IMG/VR virus record: IMGVR_UViG_3300023178_003744
Location: 1 to 64,000 of that record
DNA length: 64,000 nucleotides
Strand: one strand, 5' to 3'
From: a virus
Part shown: one piece after another, positions 40,320 to 51,700 of the stretch
Layout of the letters: the number at the start of each line of letters is the position of its first letter
How positions within the stretch are numbered: position 1 is the stretch's first letter
The notes under the pieces: generated by a model
Databases searched by the model: none
The model's input: the letters and a program-made list of their open reading frames with translations, nothing else
Told to the model about the DNA's origin: nothing
Position numbers and translations under genes: made by a program

Positions 40320-41834
40320 TTACACCATTAAAAAACATTCAACAAGCTTTTCGTCAGTATTTATATTTGTTTCTAACGCTATGCCTACAAGATGAAACTT
40401 TTGTTCTACACTTGCACAGCCATTATTGCAAGCCCAAACTCTATCACCTTTATTTACAGGACCTGTAACTCTTACAGGCACACGGCCTTTAAGTGCAATT
40501 GCTTGTCCTTCAGCTTCGGCATTCATCAACAGTGCTGGTTTCTTAGAAATAACTCCTATAGCTGCAAAAGAATTTTCAGTATATTCTTTAGTTTCTGTAT
40601 CTTCATATGTGCTCACCGTCATTACGGTGCCTACTGCATAATCTTTGTCTGTTGTATAAACTTCAGCTAAGTCAGCATATTTTGCTTTAGTAGCTGTACC
40701 TTGGAATAGTACTGCATTTAAATTGCCGCCTGCATCACGTATAGCAACTGTATTTCCAGTACCAGTTGCTGCTGTATCAACGCTACCTGGATATACTGTA
40801 CCACCAACTCTTAATCCTAGTGCATCGCTAGCAGTACCGATAAAGTTACTTGCATACATGTCAATATACGGACTTGCTGCACTACCTACATTAACACTTT
40901 GGCCTGGCCCCGGTAATAGTTCTCCAGCTTTTGCTTGTACAACATCAACATCTGCGCCGCCGCCGCTTTTCACACGCAACTTTGTTACTAAGCCTTGTTG
41001 ATTTTGTATAACTGCTTCATTACCATTTTCTATGAAAAGTTGTAAATCTTTACTAGCACCTATTGCTACACCACCGTCGTTGTTAACATCTACTGCTTCT
41101 TGTAATTGAGTTGTAATACCTGGGATTTCTTTAATGTGATATTGTGCTAGTACGCCTCCTAGCATTTCTGCATTACGCACAGTGCCCCAGAATATATGAT
41201 CACTTGAAGTTACACCCGGACCGTAAGCATCGCCAGCTGGATCAGTAGTTGTAGTGTTAAGTTGCGTCATACCGGGAAATACATTATCAAATCCCGGATA
41301 AGCATTTACTGCTTGGTCAATGGTGTACTCGTTGTCATTACTTACAATATAAACTGTTACATCATTAATTACCGCAATAATTGCCTGGTGATTAATTCCT
41401 AGTGTATCACGTATTAATACACTTTTCCAAAGTGTTTCACCATCGCCTGCGTCTTGAGGACCAATTAAAATAAATTCATTACCAGTGTACGCATACAACT
41501 GCAAATCATCATTATCCCACCAAAGGTCACCTTCTAATAGTCCTACTGGCGGTTCTGGTGCAACTTCTGTACCACCGGTGTTTCTCCAGCGAACACCGTT
41601 CCAATATTTTAAGCGTCCGGAACCAGCATCGTACCAAACTTGTCCAGTTAGTTTTCTCGGTGGTTGGTTTGCTCCTGCAAAATTTTCAAGTAGAAATACA
41701 AAGTTTTCATTTTGTATTTCGCCGTAACCTGCATAGTTACGCCCAACTAGTTTAAGATCAGTGGACTGATCAATAGTGCCGTCTTCGACAACTGTTAATA
41801 CATCATTATCATAGGTATTAATTGTATATGCCAT
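40320..41834 (-). CDS. tail fibre protein with shared N-terminal attachment domain
   Basis: The 504-residue protein begins with a domain (DLKLVGRNYAGYGEIQNENF, LLENFAG, GQVWYDAGSGRLKYWNG) shared with the fibres at 41883 and 43034. A beta-repeat shaft follows, with a short stretch NVGSAASPYIDMYASNFIGTA seen in many marine phage fibres. The C-terminal domain (AEVYTTDKDYAVGTVM..GVISKKPALL..PVNKGDRVWA) resembles a common fibre tip or self-assembly domain. It probably attaches to the baseplate through the first 100 residues. Confidence 0.7.
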   Translation of the reverse strand: MAYTINTYDNDVLTVVEDGTIDQSTDLKLVGRNYAGYGEIQNENFVFLLENFAGANQPPRKLTGQVWYDAGSGRLKYWNGVRWRNTGGTEVAPEPPVGLLEGDLWWDNDDLQLYAYTGNEFILIGPQDAGDGETLWKSVLIRDTLGINHQAIIAVINDVTVYIVSNDNEYTIDQAVNAYPGFDNVFPGMTQLNTTTTDPAGDAYGPGVTSSDHIFWGTVRNAEMLGGVLAQYHIKEIPGITTQLQEAVDVNNDGGVAIGASKDLQLFIENGNEAVIQNQQGLVTKLRVKSGGGADVDVVQAKAGELLPGPGQSVNVGSAASPYIDMYASNFIGTASDALGLRVGGTVYPGSVDTAATGTGNTVAIRDAGGNLNAVLFQGTATKAKYADLAEVYTTDKDYAVGTVMTVSTYEDTETKEYTENSFAAIGVISKKPALLMNAEAEGQAIALKGRVPVRVTGPVNKGDRVWACNNGCASVEQKFHLVGIALETNINTDEKLVECFLMV

Positions 41835-41859
41835 GCTTGCTTAACCTCTCAGTTACAAG

Positions 41860-41867
41860 TATTTAGC
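41860..41867 (-). promoter_or_regulatory. weak late-like box (GCTAAATA)
   Basis: GCTAAATA on the minus strand, 25 bases before the ATG at 41834, with AGAGG as a Shine-Dalgarno in the leader. It has two mismatches to TATAAATA; it is the only candidate in this 48-base gap. Confidence 0.35.
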
Positions 41868-41882
41868 CTAATTTATTAGATT

Positions 41883-43034
41883 TTACAATGCAGCAATTCT
41901 AGCTTGGAAGTCTGCAAAGTTAGTGCTTGCTGCTACTTCAGTTTGCAGTACAGATAAACTAATATATCCTGGTATTGTTCCATTTACAGCATCTACTAGA
42001 AGAGTTGAATCGTCTGCAAATACGCTACCTTTAAAATCACTTACTACTTCTGTAGCGGTCACAGTGCCGGTCACGTCTAATTCTGAAGCTGGTGCACTAT
42101 TGAAAATGCCAATCCTACTTTCACTGCTATCTATATATAAAGCATCAACTCGTGTTGTATCGTCTAGAATTCTTATTGCAAAATCGTTATTTTGTCTTTC
42201 TATATCTAAGACAGTATTTGTTGTTGAAGTATCAACTTTTAATGTTCCATATTTTGAGTCTTGATATCCTATAGATAGACCACTTGTGCCTTTTACAAAT
42301 AATCCTGATTCTATGTTTTGATCAACTAATACGTTTTCGCTATCTCTTTGATTATTTCTAACAAAATTACTTGGAGAATAATTGTTACCGTCTGCGCCAA
42401 CAAGTGTGTCTGTTGAAAGGGCTGTTCCTCTAAATTTATAATTGTCAACATCTACAGGATTAAAACCAATTTTGATAGGTGTATTTGCTGGATATAATGA
42501 TATACCAAAAGTATTAATTGGCGTAAATTCTTCTCTACTAGATATACCTACTAAAAAACCATTTACATAATGAGTTTGTACTGTTTTAGGCACACCTACT
42601 GTATCAGTTAACGTTATTGCTTCTGTGCCTGTTTTTCCTTGTGCCTTTGTATACGCAGGGCCCACGGTAATATATTCGCTACCGTTATAAAATTTCAATT
42701 GGTCTACACCAGTATCAATAAAAATGTCACCGATATCAGCGTTGCTTGCTACAGTTCCTACTATATTGCCGTTTGCAGTAACAAAATTTTCACCATTATA
42801 TACAAGTAATCTACCTTGTGCAATATCAAACCAAATTTGACCTAGTAATGCATTCTCAGGTGCAGTAGTTGAAGCAAAATTTTCTAATAATTTAACAAAA
42901 TTTTCGTTTAATGCTTCGCCAAAGTTTGAATAATTTTGCCCTATTAATGCAAGATCAGTTGATGTAGTATCTAGCACACCGTCTATTAGATCTGTTAATA
43001 TATCACCGTTGGTTTTATTAATCCTATAACTCAT
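41883..43034 (-). CDS. tail fibre protein with shared N-terminal domain and ADDST motif
   Basis: The ATG at 43034 overlaps the upstream stop (TGATG); a TTG three bases earlier is less likely. The protein is 383 residues. N-terminal attachment domain (DLALIGQNYSNFGEALNENF, LLENFAS, GQIWFDIAQGRLLVYNG) is as in the neighbours. The shaft is Asn/Thr/Ser-rich. Near the C-terminus it carries DFKGSVFADDSTLLVDAVNG, the same motif that repeats in the plus-strand fibre at 9200. There is no tip domain beyond a short coiled segment, so it may be a short fibre or an adapter. Confidence 0.7.
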   Translation of the reverse strand: MSYRINKTNGDILTDLIDGVLDTTSTDLALIGQNYSNFGEALNENFVKLLENFASTTAPENALLGQIWFDIAQGRLLVYNGENFVTANGNIVGTVASNADIGDIFIDTGVDQLKFYNGSEYITVGPAYTKAQGKTGTEAITLTDTVGVPKTVQTHYVNGFLVGISSREEFTPINTFGISLYPANTPIKIGFNPVDVDNYKFRGTALSTDTLVGADGNNYSPSNFVRNNQRDSENVLVDQNIESGLFVKGTSGLSIGYQDSKYGTLKVDTSTTNTVLDIERQNNDFAIRILDDTTRVDALYIDSSESRIGIFNSAPASELDVTGTVTATEVVSDFKGSVFADDSTLLVDAVNGTIPGYISLSVLQTEVAASTNFADFQARIAAL

Positions 43035-45142
43035 CAATTAACTCCTGTATAGATGATGTAGCTCATTGTTAAATGTGGATTTGTAACATCTAATGGTAGA
43101 CCTGTTGTAGGATTAAGTACGCCGCCACTGGATGCGATTCTCTCACTAGTATTACTTAATGCAACTTCAAATGATCCACTTGACACTCCACTAGGTGTTG
43201 GTGTTTCTTGTATTTCCCTATAGGCATAGAACTGCTGTCCTGTACTAGATTTTAAATCATGTTCGTGTTCGGGTAAATTTTGTACATCAATACTAACTTC
43301 TTCATTACCACCTACTGCTGCTATTGTTTGCGCACTAGCCCCTGTTACTCTATTGGTATCTGCAGATGGTGTTGTACTGCCCATATTATACGCACCTAAA
43401 GGCAATCTGCCTCGTAAATCTGGTAATACAAAAGTTCCTTCAGTTGATGTTGGATTTCCCAAACCATCAACTGGTGTATAAGTATATCCTATAACATTGA
43501 ACAACAGAGAATATATGTTAATATCTAGCTCTGCTCCATTACACCAAGCCCACCCCGAAGGCACTGTACTTGTAGGCCATATCATCATTCCGCCTACTGG
43601 CATGACTCCAGGTATGTTACTTAAAAAAGTTTGTCTTGTAATTCTTTTAAGACCAGTGTTCAAGCCATCTAGTCTTTCTACAAGTATTTGATCAGAATTA
43701 AATGTTTCTGTTGTTAAGTCTTTGGTATTAATAACTGTAGGTGCAATGGTCAAATTAAATGTTTTTGTAGTACCTGTGCTACCATCAAAATCATTAGAAA
43801 CTGTCTCTACGTCTCCAGTAAACTGAAATACTGTGCTGTTTGTTAATCTAGATGCGGTGCCTGCATTACCACTTACTGATCCAAAAACATTTCCTTGCAC
43901 GTTGCCTACAAAACTAGAAGCATAAATGTTTTTAAATTTAAGATCGGCTCTACCTATATTGCGAGCACTGTCTAAGTCAGGTATAATTAAGTCATTCCTT
44001 GGATCATTTTCTGGAATGTCTAAATTACCAATTACTAAACCTTCTTTAAATGTTGCACCGCCTCCAACATTTAAATTGCCTGATATCCCTGCGCCGCCTG
44101 TAATTACAAGTGATCCAGTTTGAAAATCTGTAGATTCAACACCGCCTGCACCTTTGATATTACCAGTAGCAGCAATGTTTCCATCTACATCTAAAGCTTC
44201 TTCAGGTGCTTGATTATTGATACCTACTTTTTGATCACTTGCTAAACTTAATATAGTTTTTGTTTGCCCAGCTTGTCTAAGTCTAAAGTCAATATTACCG
44301 TTTTGAACACTATTACTAATAACTCCATTTATATTATCAATTGAGAACGATATTTCGTTATTTACGCCTAATTTTAACGCATCTGCATTACGTATACGCA
44401 AAGGATATTGTGTTGTACTTTCGACATCACTTCTTAAAAAATTGCCTGCGCTTACTACTTTATCGCCTATGATTAAATTTTCTGCTTTTTCTGCTACGCC
44501 ATGATATTTTACTAAGTTTTCATATTGATCGGGATTTACTAGTGCATCTGGTTGCGTTACTGCAAGATTTATACCTGGTTTTATTTCTTTTCCTATAAAG
44601 CCAGGTATAGTTTGTTTTGGTGTAAATGTTTGATTAGATACAATAGCAATAGCATTTTGCTCTACTTCTAATACAACTACATTATATTCATTATTATCTG
44701 TTGCTACAATCTGCTTAACAGTAGCACCGGTAGTTAATCCATCACTGAATTCAGGGCCTACTAAAATCCAATTGTTACCATTGAACAAATACAACTGTTG
44801 AGAGCCTTGGTCAACCCACAAGTCACCATCTACACTATCAGCAACTTCAGGTCTTGTTAAGCTTTTTTGCAATCCGCCTGCACTTGAAAATTTCGTTCCG
44901 TCGTAAACTTTAAGTTGCTCTGCATTGTTATCGTACCATACTTGACCTTCTATTGGATTTATAGGTTCTACAGGACTAGCAAAATTTTCAAGTAACCTAA
45001 TTAAATTTTCTGCAATAACTTGTCCGTATCCAAGAGAATTTTTACCAGGTAGTTTTAAACTGGTTTCTGTATTGATAGTATTATCTTCTATCTCTATTGG
45101 ATTTTTAGTTGTATTGTCTGAGAACTCTATAGTGTAGGCCAT
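43034..45142 (-). CDS. tail fibre protein with tail-collar domain
   Basis: The 702-residue fibre has the shared N-terminal domain (SLKLPGKNSLGYGQVIAEN, LLENFAS, GQVWYDNNAEQLKVYDG) and a long beta-repeat shaft with Asn-Val-Gly-Gly-Gly and Thr-Gly-Ala-Gly turns. Near residue 525 a phage tail-collar domain begins: MPVGGMMIWPTSTVPSGWAWCNGAELD, then FVLPDLRGRLPLG. The C-terminus (LTMSYIIYTGVN) is the usual end of a collar-type fibre. It has a clear GAGGAA Shine-Dalgarno. Confidence 0.8.
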   Translation of the reverse strand: MAYTIEFSDNTTKNPIEIEDNTINTETSLKLPGKNSLGYGQVIAENLIRLLENFASPVEPINPIEGQVWYDNNAEQLKVYDGTKFSSAGGLQKSLTRPEVADSVDGDLWVDQGSQQLYLFNGNNWILVGPEFSDGLTTGATVKQIVATDNNEYNVVVLEVEQNAIAIVSNQTFTPKQTIPGFIGKEIKPGINLAVTQPDALVNPDQYENLVKYHGVAEKAENLIIGDKVVSAGNFLRSDVESTTQYPLRIRNADALKLGVNNEISFSIDNINGVISNSVQNGNIDFRLRQAGQTKTILSLASDQKVGINNQAPEEALDVDGNIAATGNIKGAGGVESTDFQTGSLVITGGAGISGNLNVGGGATFKEGLVIGNLDIPENDPRNDLIIPDLDSARNIGRADLKFKNIYASSFVGNVQGNVFGSVSGNAGTASRLTNSTVFQFTGDVETVSNDFDGSTGTTKTFNLTIAPTVINTKDLTTETFNSDQILVERLDGLNTGLKRITRQTFLSNIPGVMPVGGMMIWPTSTVPSGWAWCNGAELDINIYSLLFNVIGYTYTPVDGLGNPTSTEGTFVLPDLRGRLPLGAYNMGSTTPSADTNRVTGASAQTIAAVGGNEEVSIDVQNLPEHEHDLKSSTGQQFYAYREIQETPTPSGVSSGSFEVALSNTSERIASSGGVLNPTTGLPLDVTNPHLTMSYIIYTGVN

Positions 45143-45144
45143 TT

Positions 45145-45759
45145 TTATTCCTCATTAAACCCAGTTAGACTTTGAATTCTAACTGTGTAATCTATTTGAA
45201 TTAATCTATTAAGACTCTTTTGCACTGGATGAAAAATTACATGAGTAAGCAATCTACCTTCACCGTTTGGATCATACGATACTAATCCAAGCTCGTCAAA
45301 TATAAATATTCCGTCTGTAGTTTGTGAATTATCAAAGGCATCTTGACCTTCTGGTTCACTGTAATCTAAAAGACATGACACAAAAACATCAGTATAGTTA
45401 GTACCGCTTACGTGTCTAGTTTCAATTTTATTTCTAAACGGATCTACGTTTTCAACACTGTTATCGTCGACAATTTTGCTGTAAGTTTGATTATACAAAC
45501 TTGCATTAGTGCCAGTGCTGTTAGGAGTCAAGTAAGTAATAATGCCTGTTGGGTCAACACTTGTTCCACCATTACCAAATGCCATTTGATATATAAAACC
45601 GCTGCTTGAATTACCTATACTTTCTGCTAAACTTATACTCATGTTTTCATAATGTATAGCATTGCGTTTATTAATTAATACTTCGCCAGAGTCAGGATCA
45701 TGTATTTTTATATGACCCTCAATATGCACTCCGTTATAATCTTTCATTGCGTCGTTCAT
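45145..45759 (-). CDS. structural protein of the tail module, 204 aa
   Basis: A beta-rich, Asn/Ser-rich protein of 204 residues with MAFGNGGTSVDPTGIITYL and DYTVRIQSLTGFNEE, similar to proteins I recall in the tail-fibre neighbourhood of T4-like cyanophages. It starts after a GATAAATA late box with an AGGATA Shine-Dalgarno. There is no membrane segment. Its position between the giant protein and the fibre genes suggests a connector, but this is not shown by the sequence. Confidence 0.65.
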   Translation of the reverse strand: MNDAMKDYNGVHIEGHIKIHDPDSGEVLINKRNAIHYENMSISLAESIGNSSSGFIYQMAFGNGGTSVDPTGIITYLTPNSTGTNASLYNQTYSKIVDDNSVENVDPFRNKIETRHVSGTNYTDVFVSCLLDYSEPEGQDAFDNSQTTDGIFIFDELGLVSYDPNGEGRLLTHVIFHPVQKSLNRLIQIDYTVRIQSLTGFNEE

Positions 45760-45778
45760 TTTTATATCCTAATAATTG

Positions 45779-45786
45779 TATTTATC
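45779..45786 (-). promoter_or_regulatory. T4-type late promoter box (GATAAATA), minus strand
   Basis: GATAAATA lies in the 34-base gap, 19 bases before the ATG at 45759, with an AGGATA Shine-Dalgarno. It probably drives the fibre operon down to 38349. Confidence 0.65.
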
Positions 45787-45793
45787 TGACCTT

Positions 45794-48700
45794 TTAGTTA
45801 GATACATTTTGTAAAAACACTGCTGCTGGCGTAGCACTATCTTTTAAACTTTTACCTGATTCATACCAAGACATTCCCTTCTTGCGAATTACTAGTATTT
45901 TAACATTTTCAGGTGGTGTATTTTTTAACACTAATTTACTATCATCTACGATAGTAAAATCAGGCTCTAAAGTTATGTCGCCTTCTGGTGAATCTTGATC
46001 AATAGGTTGTATTACATTTCCTTGGTCATCTTTATATTCGAATCTATAACTAGCAATAGAATTTTTACGTAATCTAGACCCTGCTACAAAAACTTCAAAC
46101 TCTGACTCACTTGTTGGCGTAAAGTCTAATTCATACTCGCTAGATGTTCCGTCTGCGGTAAAGATTGTACTAAACGTTTCGTCTTTGTAAGGAATTCTAT
46201 GTTCATCATTAATGTATAAAACCTCTGTAGATTTTTCATGCAGTACCGGAACACCAGTTCCTAATGTTCCTCTTCTTATCTGAGATATCACATTACCATC
46301 TCTTACATAATATTCAATTCTTTCTCCGTTTATCCATATTATTCCCGGCTTATCATTTACGCCCGGTGATGGAAGATTATCTGCATTTTTTAGAGTAAGC
46401 TTTTTATCATACCAATATAAATCGTCAGCTAAAGTATATTCTTGATTATTAGTAATTGCGTAGAATCGTGTCCTATTTAAAATATCTTTAAACTGTATCC
46501 ACGAAAGTTCACTTTGTACAGGGCCAGCCGCAAAGTGTATAACTAAAAATTCATCGCCTAAATCTACATCTGTAATAATTTCTATTACTTTTTTGCTAGA
46601 GTCTATTACATAATCAACATTTGGCGTCAGTAATTGCTTATTTCTCGATAGCCAAACATACTGTGCGTCAACAGTTTCTGTTGTAAGATTAATTTTTTTG
46701 TTTATTATGTTGGAAATTTTTCTCCATTCTTTTGTATTTTCTTGTAACCCAGACAATGATTTAACTGTGATTCTATCTCTAATCAAACCTTGATGCGTAG
46801 CATTGTTAAATCTATAAATTTTAATTTTTGCATTCTCAGCATATATTGTGTCAAATGTAATAGTATTATTATCTACTATAAATTCTTCATTTACAAAATT
46901 ACCAAACTGATATTCTGCATTATGTCTTACATATACCTTTAAATCCTGCCCTGCATCAAAACTTACAACATTGTTGTCTAAAATTACAGCAGCTCTGTCT
47001 GAATCCCAATTATAGTCTTGCAAGTATTGTAATTTTGTGTCATCTATATATACCTCAACTGTATAACCAGGTATATTGCCTAAATCAACTTGCTCTTTAT
47101 TTAAAGAATATTCAAAAACATTTGCTGTCAAATTAAAGGTTTCGTAATATCCTGGATCTAAGACTTGATCGTTTACAGTGACTACTACTTGCCATTCGTT
47201 TAGAGATCTAGTTTGACCTTCTTGAACTTCATACTGTGTAGAACTACCATCTGCTGTTAAGTTTTCTATAGACAACTGACTGTAGTTTATATGATCACTA
47301 GTATTGTATATGTTATACTGTATTTCAGCATTTTCTTGTATGGAATCTGCAAATTCAACAACCGTGTTACCTGCGTCGTCGTTTACAAGCTGATGTTCTT
47401 TTTCTATGCCATCTACTGATACAATACTTTGTAAATTTTCTTTGTAAGGCACACTTGTTATTATGCTTAGTGTACTACCGTCACTTATTAATGATTCCGA
47501 AGCTAAAATATCGTTGCCGCCTACAGAGAAATTACTTATAGATATAATATCTCCATTTGCAGGTGCAGTGTTAAATTCTATGCTTGAATTATTAAAATCT
47601 ACAGTAAACTCTGCTGTGTCAACTATATCTCCGTTTAATCTTGCAATAATCTGATTATTTAAAAATACATCTGCATTTACTTTGTAAATTTTTGTACTTC
47701 CGTCGCCGTAATAAGTGTCTGACGATATTACGCTAGAACCGCCTTGAGCTTTTTGTGTTACCTTGATGTTTAAGGTGTCTAGTACTTGTCCAGGTACATG
47801 TTCTTCTACGCTTCCGCTTGTATTAGGAGTTACAAAATTATCTCCGTCTATTGTAATATCATTTGCTAATAAACCCTGAGCATTACCATATGTTAAATTA
47901 CCGCCAGATAAGTTTGTATCAATACTGTCAGGCATAGGAGCAAATGTACCGTCACTCGAAGTTTTTCTAATTACAAGCACATCGCCTTGTACTACTTTTA
48001 TTTCTGCATAATTAGCAGATCCTGGCATTCTAAATTCATCTAGATATAATGTTTGTGTTACGCCATCGCCAATTAACGATTCCATAATAGCATTAGGGTT
48101 ATCTACAATAGTAGACCCGTCGTATGCTGAATCATCTAATCTTGTGTTGTTCAAGTATACGTTATAGGTTGTATTTGCTTCTAATGGTGAACTTAATGTA
48201 ATCTGTGTAGTAGAACCATCAAAAGTAAATATTTCATCTTCGTTTGTATCTACATAAGAATCCCAAGTACTGTTAAACCATACATCATTGTCCCAGCCCT
48301 TAATGTTATCAAACTCTAAACCTTTAACTTCAACACCGCCGTAGTCTACACCAGACATAAGTTGTGATAGTTCTTTTCCTAATCCTTCTGTTTGAGGTAG
48401 ATACAATTTTCCTATTCGGTCGGCAGCATTTAATAGTTCTATAGATTTAGAGTACTCAATTCTTACTTCTGAACCTTCACTTAGAGGATTGTTTGTAGTT
48501 ATTCTTCCTAAATATCTCAAATAGCTTTTTGTTTTATCTTCAATATTTTCGTAAGTATAATCACCAAGTAATAATTCTATATCATTTACATACACTTTAA
48601 TTTTGTCAGTACGTATGTCTAATGGCCATTTTAAAGTGTATTGAGTTGAAGTTCCGCTAGCAACAAAAGATTCGGTAGACTCTAAAACACTTACAACAAA

Positions 48701-51700
48701 ATTATTTGTTATTCTATCAAATTTCATTTTACTTGTAAGAGATCTTGTCTTACTGTTTCCTATTTCTACACTTATTCTTGCAGGTGTGCCAGAGTCTGTT
48801 ATATTAGAAATAATTTCAACTTCGGGTACTGAAAAATATCCTTTACCAGGGTTTATGATTTCACATCTTTTTAATTTGCCATTTGTTCCAATGTATGTTT
48901 TAATTTCTGCACCAGTGCCTGACTTGCTTGTTAAATTTATGATAGGCGGCGTTCTATAACCACTACCCGGATCTATAATATTAACTGCCGTTATTTCAAA
49001 ACTTGCGTTGTCTAACCAAATTTTATTAGGATAATCTTCGACAAATCTAGACTCTACTTCTATTTGATCGTTGATGAATTTTGTCTTAGGAACAACAATT
49101 CGATTCAACTCATCATCATAGACTACTCTTAAATCAAAGTCTGTAGTAAGAGCTCTTGCTGGTTCTAATCTATCATAGATACTTAAATATTCTCTTATTT
49201 TAGTCTTATAAGGCTTTATTTCTTCTATATAATTTTCATAGCTAGGCAAATTATCATTATTAAAAGTAAGATCTTTTCTTAATTTTCCGACATTATGCTT
49301 TGCTTTTATAAAACTTGTTTTAAATAACCAGTCTGCATTATTTTGCTCTGATAGTAAATATCTTATACTAGCAAAAAATAGTTTATTATATTCATCTAAC
49401 AAGTCATTTACAAACAAGTTATTCTTAATTGCATAAAGAATTATTCTAAGTTCAAAAATTGGTAGGAAATCATATAGCTTTATATCAAAACTATTACTAT
49501 CATAACCAAACGGTAAAGGTTTGTAAAGTCTTTCTGAAAATTCTATAGTTCCATTTTGTCTACCAATGGTGTCGTAATCTATTGTATAATCTAAACTATT
49601 AGTTGTGTTAACTCTACGTAGGAGCAACCAGCCACCCGTGCCTACATTTTTAATTTTTACAGTTTGATTAAAATTAATATTAGCTGTATAAATGTCATGT
49701 GTTGTTTCAACAATATGATTTATTTCTGTATTTTGATTATACCCTTTTGCGTACCAGTCTATATAATTCCAGTACAATGTAGTATCAAACTTTTGAGTAA
49801 TTGCTCTAGTCCATACCTGGAATACAGTATCTCTTTCGTATATAGCCCATTTGGTATTGATGTTAGAGTCAGAATTTACTAATACTCTATAACTACGAAC
49901 AGTAGCAATGGTATCTTTATCATAATTTTGCCCTGCGTTTTCTATCACAACAGAACTTAATTTGCCTACACTATCAATAGTAGTAGAAATTACAGCGCCC
50001 GAACCTTGCCCTATTATTTCTACTGTAGGTGCTACTTTGTATCCGCGACCTTTTGATACAATGTCTACTCTAGAAACTCTACCGTTTTCGATAACCAAAG
50101 AAATTTTTGCCTGTGTAAACTTTTCTGTTTTAATATCTGTTAAATCATCATAAGTATCTACAATTTGGTCATAAGCTTGTTGTTCGCTTGTAGGTGGAGG
50201 ATCTGCATCAAATAAAGGTGTTAAATCTTTATTATCTACGATGAGATTTTGTTTTAGCACATAATTTGTACGCTCGACAACCTGTTTCAAAGCTTCAATT
50301 CTGTTTTCAAACCAAGTTTGTCTAGGTGTAAATAGGTTTCCGTATCTATATTTAATAGGAACTCTTGGATCTGGAACTGGTCTTTGAAAATCGTCGTATC
50401 CAATTAAGCTGTCGTACCATTTCAAGATAATATCATCATTAGGCTGACTCGAACCTAAATTTTCTGTTGTGATTTGATATTGTAAGTGCGAATTGTTGTC
50501 TTCATTGCCGACCTTAAAAGTTTGCACACTTAATACTATATCATCATCTGTTAAATATTTCTTTACATTGTTTAGTAAGAATGAATTACCATTTAAGAAA
50601 GAAACAAATTCTATGCCTGCGTTTACAGGGTTGCTAATAATAGAAGCTATCTGAGAAATACTAATATTTCTACCTTCTACATTTGGTATAGTGCTTTTGT
50701 TTTTTACCCAAAAATAGTACCTTGGCACAAATTGTTCTGATACAACATCATATTTTTGTTTAACAGTATATGCTCTATTACCATACACACTAAATCCACC
50801 CGATATTAATCCTTCTTGAACTACAGAATCATATTCAGACGGAGTTAATCGACTTTCTACCCATTCGTACACATCAATACTGCTATTATCAATCAATGTA
50901 TTTTGAGTTTGGGAGTTATATATTACGTCATTTTGATATGTATTTAAGAATGAAGCATTACTAATATCCCACCATACTTTGCCTACATACTCTTCCGCCC
51001 AAGGCGAACCACTATCAAAAATTACATCTTCACCTTCGTCAGAGCTACTACTAGTTGATACTATATTGTAACTAGCTGGATCATCTGGTGTTTTAAATGA
51101 TATTTCTTGCTCTGCAACTCCGGCTATTTTTCCTTGAATAATATCTATGTAGTCTAAATTCCTAATTACTTTGTCTGTTTTTCTGTTATACAAAAAGACT
51201 TTTTTAATCTTACTAAGGTCAACTGTTTCTTCAAGGCTTCTTATTTTTAACCACATTGTATTAGTTGTGGTATCTGTAAGTTTAAAATTATAAATTTGTC
51301 CTATACTATCATCTCTAAATGTCGAAGTTGCATATATGTTATTGTTTTTTAGAACAATTTGAGAACCAAAATTTTCAATGTCATTATCTGGAGCACTTAA
51401 GATTTGCGCTAATAGGAATTCATCATCGATATTATCATAAATGTAAACTTTTCCTTGATTTGCATTTGTATATGCAAACCGTGTAAAGCTGTAATCAAAC
51501 GTTGTGTTATTATTGTCATATGTTGTATCAATAATTGATTCGCTATTTTTTGCGCTAATTAGTAATTTTTCACCGTCGAAATCAATTTCTGTGCCAAATT
51601 GTTCATTTTTGTCATAGTTTTGATTTTCAAGAACAGACAGTAATTCAAACGAGCCGTTAATTTGCTTATAAATTAAAACTCGACCTTCATTTTTTCTAAT

